Source of the DNA: an uncultured Mediterraneibacter sp. | GTDB taxonomy: Bacteria; Bacillota; Clostridia; Lachnospirales; Lachnospiraceae | Assembly: GCA_944376695.1 (NCBI GenBank) | Contig: CALWDM010000023.1 | Span: 1-41,467 of the forward strand | DNA: 41,467 nucleotides | Reading direction: 5' to 3' | In this document: one piece after another, positions 39,801-41,467 of the stretch | Position numbering within the stretch: the stretch's first letter is position 1 | Layout of the letters: every line of letters begins with the position of its first letter | Position numbers and translations under genes: made by a program | The notes under the pieces: generated by a model | Database searches by the model: none | What the model was told of the DNA's origin: nothing | Seen by the model: the letters and a program-made list of their open reading frames with translations, nothing else

Positions 39801-41467
39801 TTATCGTTTGGATATCGCTGACCAAATACCGTACGATATCCAAGATCTCCATCCGGCGTCTGTTCATCAATGGTCCTGTTTTTCTTCTCTGTTAACGTAA
39901 CGTTTACCGTCCCGCCAGTTTCCAGTGGGTATGTAATGGTCTCATTCTTCGTCTGAGGCAAAGCGATCTGTTCCAGTATGACACCGCTGTTCGATGGGTT
40001 TGTCCCCAAGGAGACCCCTTTATATACATAGAAGTCCAGAACAGTAGGGATATATGTATAGCGGGGATTTGATAAAGAGCCCATTTCATACTGTATCTGA
40101 ATCGTCTGAGTCTCTCCCTTCTTGTACTGTCCCTGCATCGTCCTCCTGTTGCTTATCACATCGCTTGAGTTGTACAAAGGAACTTGCTGAATTCCTCCCC
40201 CGCGATAATTCGGATCTACCCAGGAAAACGTCTTTGTATTAGATTCTCCCCTGTCCGAAATATAACTGATCTTATATTCTGGCTTTCCCTTAGAATCCGT
40301 ATTGACAGAAGCATAAGTCCTTCCCGCCTCTATCTGTCTGTTTCCGCCGTCTCTGTTCTCCGATCTGGGCCATGCAACTCCAAACTTCTGGAAGCCTCCC
40401 TCTCCGTCAACCTTCGCCTTAAATGTAACAGTGACGCTCCCACTTTTCATCTCGAAAACGCCTGAGTAACGGTTGTCAATGCCCCCTACATTTTCCTGCA
40501 GACCTGTACTTGCTGCATTTGCAGTATCAAAGGTTTTAAACGGAACTCCATCTGCTCCGGCGACCTCTACGACAGCCGAAGTATACTCTACGGGAAGAGT
40601 AAAGGTGACTACGATTTGTTCTGTAGCTCTTCCCTGATTTACCAAAGAGGTGTTCCATCTTTTTATACTCTCCTGATTCGTATCTGTGGTACCTTCAGGC
40701 TTTATATACTTCTGCGTTATTGTAAAAGGTGTGGCCGTCACTTTATATTTCGCCCGGATTTCCGCGTTCTCCGGCAATGCTACCGCCGCCTGAGCGTCTA
40801 TGCTGTCTGTGTCGGAATCCTGATCTCCCGCACTTCCGGTGTTATCCTTATCCTCCAGAATATAATACCAGTCTGTCGTTTGTGTCCCTGCATCATACAG
40901 AGGATACAGGCCCAGCAGCGGGAACTCCGTGTCATCTCCCGGGAAAACAAAGTAAGCGTAATCAAAGACGCGTCCCGGATAACCGGATAATTCTCCAGTC
41001 AGTTCCTCGGAGAATTTTCCCCCTAAATAGGAAATTGCAGCTGTCCCGAGACGCAGATTGGACTCCGCCGTATACACCGGAATACTGAGCGGTTGTATCT
41101 GATCTTCTGTACTCTGAGCCCGGGTCAGCAGCTCCGATACCGCCATCCGCTGCGGCGTACCGGCGCTCCCGGCTGGCCCATCTTCTTCTGTCCCTGTTTT
41201 TTCAGCCTCGTCTGCCGATACTGTCAGCGCTTCTTCTTTCCCGGCTGTCTCCTCATCTGTCACGGGTTTTTCAATCCCATCTGCCGTCACCGTCAGTTCT
41301 TCCTCTTCTTCCCTGACGGTTTCCCCATCTTCCACGTTGTAGTCTACTGTAAAGGTGTAGTCTCCATTTTCTGTTACCGGGTAACTGAACTCAGACGGGC
41401 TGTATTCCCTGCCTTCCGCGTCTGTCACGCTTACCAGAGACACCCCCTGGGCGAGGCTGTCCGCATT
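36830..41467 (-). CDS. Giant secreted surface protein, 5' end outside window
   Basis: At least 1545 residues; the frame is open to the right edge, so the N-terminus and any signal peptide are missing. The first part has an acidic Glu/Thr-rich linker (EEEEELTVTADGIEKPVTDEE). Most of the rest is beta-rich repeat sequence. A Listeria-Bacteroides (InlB B-type) repeat ends KVFAGWKITN...LEAQWKD near 38290-38450. Two related beta-domains follow (PYTISATFHMAG and AFTVTGTFNLESGKD regions), and the C-terminal 145 residues (IHYPKQISMMDN to TIHFQFSNG) match the small protein at 35800. It has no sortase signal or membrane span at its C-terminus, so anchoring would need another partner, perhaps the 94-residue protein that follows. 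Role is probably adhesion; this is inference. Confidence 0.8.
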   Translation of the reverse strand, partial: NADSLAQGVSLVSVTDAEGREYSPSEFSYPVTENGDYTFTVDYNVEDGETVREEEEELTVTADGIEKPVTDEETAGKEEALTVSADEAEKTGTEEDGPAGSAGTPQRMAVSELLTRAQSTEDQIQPLSIPVYTAESNLRLGTAAISYLGGKFSEELTGELSGYPGRVFDYAYFVFPGDDTEFPLLGLYPLYDAGTQTTDWYYILEDKDNTGSAGDQDSDTDSIDAQAAVALPENAEIRAKYKVTATPFTITQKYIKPEGTTDTNQESIKRWNTSLVNQGRATEQIVVTFTLPVEYTSAVVEVAGADGVPFKTFDTANAASTGLQENVGGIDNRYSGVFEMKSGSVTVTFKAKVDGEGGFQKFGVAWPRSENRDGGNRQIEAGRTYASVNTDSKGKPEYKISYISDRGESNTKTFSWVDPNYRGGGIQQVPLYNSSDVISNRRTMQGQYKKGETQTIQIQYEMGSLSNPRYTYIPTVLDFYVYKGVSLGTNPSNSGVILEQIALPQTKNETITYPLETGGTVNVTLTEKKNRTIDEQTPDGDLGYRTVFGQRYPNDKNDEVSYQNVAHPYWVYEIKVSGTRYPYVVSMLDDSGAQETFIIKEMNGVETGQTKAGGATDTEYSTYFENRNGSGRKEYPLNMGSIMWQKYMADTHPSTQRSATMLHLVPKMGYGWPRVTLKNETPGQQAGRDTTPGKTPGEKTYYTHYISSASSGGKYRETVTSIEITAEPIALNVKYSSGSGENDPSSGAVSLKPASDGYYSVILQNGLVPDGQYMNGYTLTIKNSAGGVITVNNPEHSSNKWYPGDIINVQDLYWEMASATTGGGNPFLQQGQGTAPNTYTMTFTASISNTPTTGSYGNVEYKIRTQNSYSPWTGDPSSADHEIMYSDDNGFTSTTGSVMAYIGSQVLLRNYRDMIEGPPNLILSEYSLTDVEKAEAQSTLDLVYLAGVQVEFTGLQSGHSSTLVEMSGGSGKYTYAEETWFTGMDKHGNVIDLNSINPGNAPQDKVFAGWKITNTGGDSYNGGNPVTGELNLHTVGKEASDLWNQIFLTDGVIKLEAQWKDAMERITLPDGAMSGSKDVKLYQSPYTISATFHMAGAVSPGNTADYAIYISESNAQGWGIAEIGRIDLSTESVTRPPTGGNRYFENLQNADISAEVQTSGNSTDITLTVTNFEKLTGNQKVYRIYMWNSQNGNANLWSGGTAGNAINTAYRENVNAFTPVEDYPYMDLTLHQIPKVLPETDTVMESEKDMLFYEGQAFTVTGTFNLESGKDTYDEIHTDNANTEIKAALYKVNPPDDEGNYGDYAIWATNEGAVQSHLNKVSAPTIQKVSDTKFTVSYTILDNSGSIANIWDDGAKYRIFAWTATNGEVTNNPDFGEAGDKFAEDASIEIPSTTVTMTGVLGDQVWNMIHYPKQISMMDNVRPGNKNIFSANQVITISKLGNAEIPDPDVGVDVVIEELNGNPTFDITRGSESIALKGFIGTVGAGSVIPNTGRLGTLKFDPSNTTTQDLLEFYFRSETPPTVADGSAFEGTIHFQFSNGSGTTN

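Noticed and set aside
1-41467. CRISPR arrays, tRNA or rRNA genes, insertion sequences, prophage genes
   Set aside because: None seen on either strand: no regularly spaced repeats, no tRNA-like cloverleaf noticed, no transposase, integrase or phage proteins among the translated frames.

Overview
The window reads as a chromosomal segment of an anaerobic, low-GC-lineage Gram-positive bacterium, most likely a gut clostridium of the Lachnospiraceae type. Supporting signs are a T-box riboswitch on tyrS, an ECF-transporter/truA cluster, an [FeFe]-hydrogenase maturase (hydF), sortase signals of the xxQTGD/xxKTGD type, YesMN-type two-component regulators and strong AGGAGG ribosome binding sites. I cannot name the species. 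All genes lie on the minus strand except a MATE exporter (about 3.8-5.2 kb) and an AraC-family regulator (about 11.0-11.9 kb).

Layout from left to right. 1-1757: the head of the S10 ribosomal operon (rpsJ, rplC, partial rplD) with a strong promoter and a long structured leader. 1.9-5.2 kb: a secreted PI-specific phospholipase C with a lectin tail, divergent from a MATE exporter. 5.3-11.9 kb: a glycan-degradation locus with a 1592-residue wall-anchored beta-helix enzyme, a membrane-anchored SurA-like partner just upstream, and a divergent AraC regulator; the pairing resembles GH136 lacto-N-biosidase plus its dedicated chaperone. 11.9-16.7 kb: putP, hydF and T-box-controlled tyrS. 16.7-20.4 kb: a CutC/GH123-like fusion protein and nagB, pointing to amino-sugar catabolism. 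20.4-24.0 kb: truA and ecfT-ecfA2-ecfA1. 24.0-34.4 kb: a galactose/glucose uptake and sensing block (mglB-mglA-mglC; response regulator, histidine kinase, membrane-anchored binding protein, lipoprotein binding protein). 34.4-35.3 kb: a YitT-family membrane protein. 35.5-41.5 kb: a cell-surface locus with a giant secreted protein (running off the window), a 94-residue sortase-anchored protein and a small secreted protein that shares a domain with the giant one.

Most unusual points: (1) the mglB-type binding protein appears to be a natural circular permutation, with the segment that normally forms the N-terminus sitting at the C-terminus, while a paralogue in normal order lies 8 kb away in the sensor operon; (2) the partner permease carries a charged, probably coiled-coil N-terminal extension of about 220 residues; (3) CutC is fused to a GH123-like glycosidase next to nagB; (4) a GH136-like enzyme/chaperone pair has direct repeats suited to AraC binding; (5) a three-gene WxL-like surface locus. 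Sugar uptake (mgl), sugar sensing, host-glycan cleavage (beta-helix enzyme, GH123-like protein) and amino-sugar entry into glycolysis (nagB) together suggest life on host or milk glycans. All assignments come from reading the sequence and from memory of the families; no database search was run.
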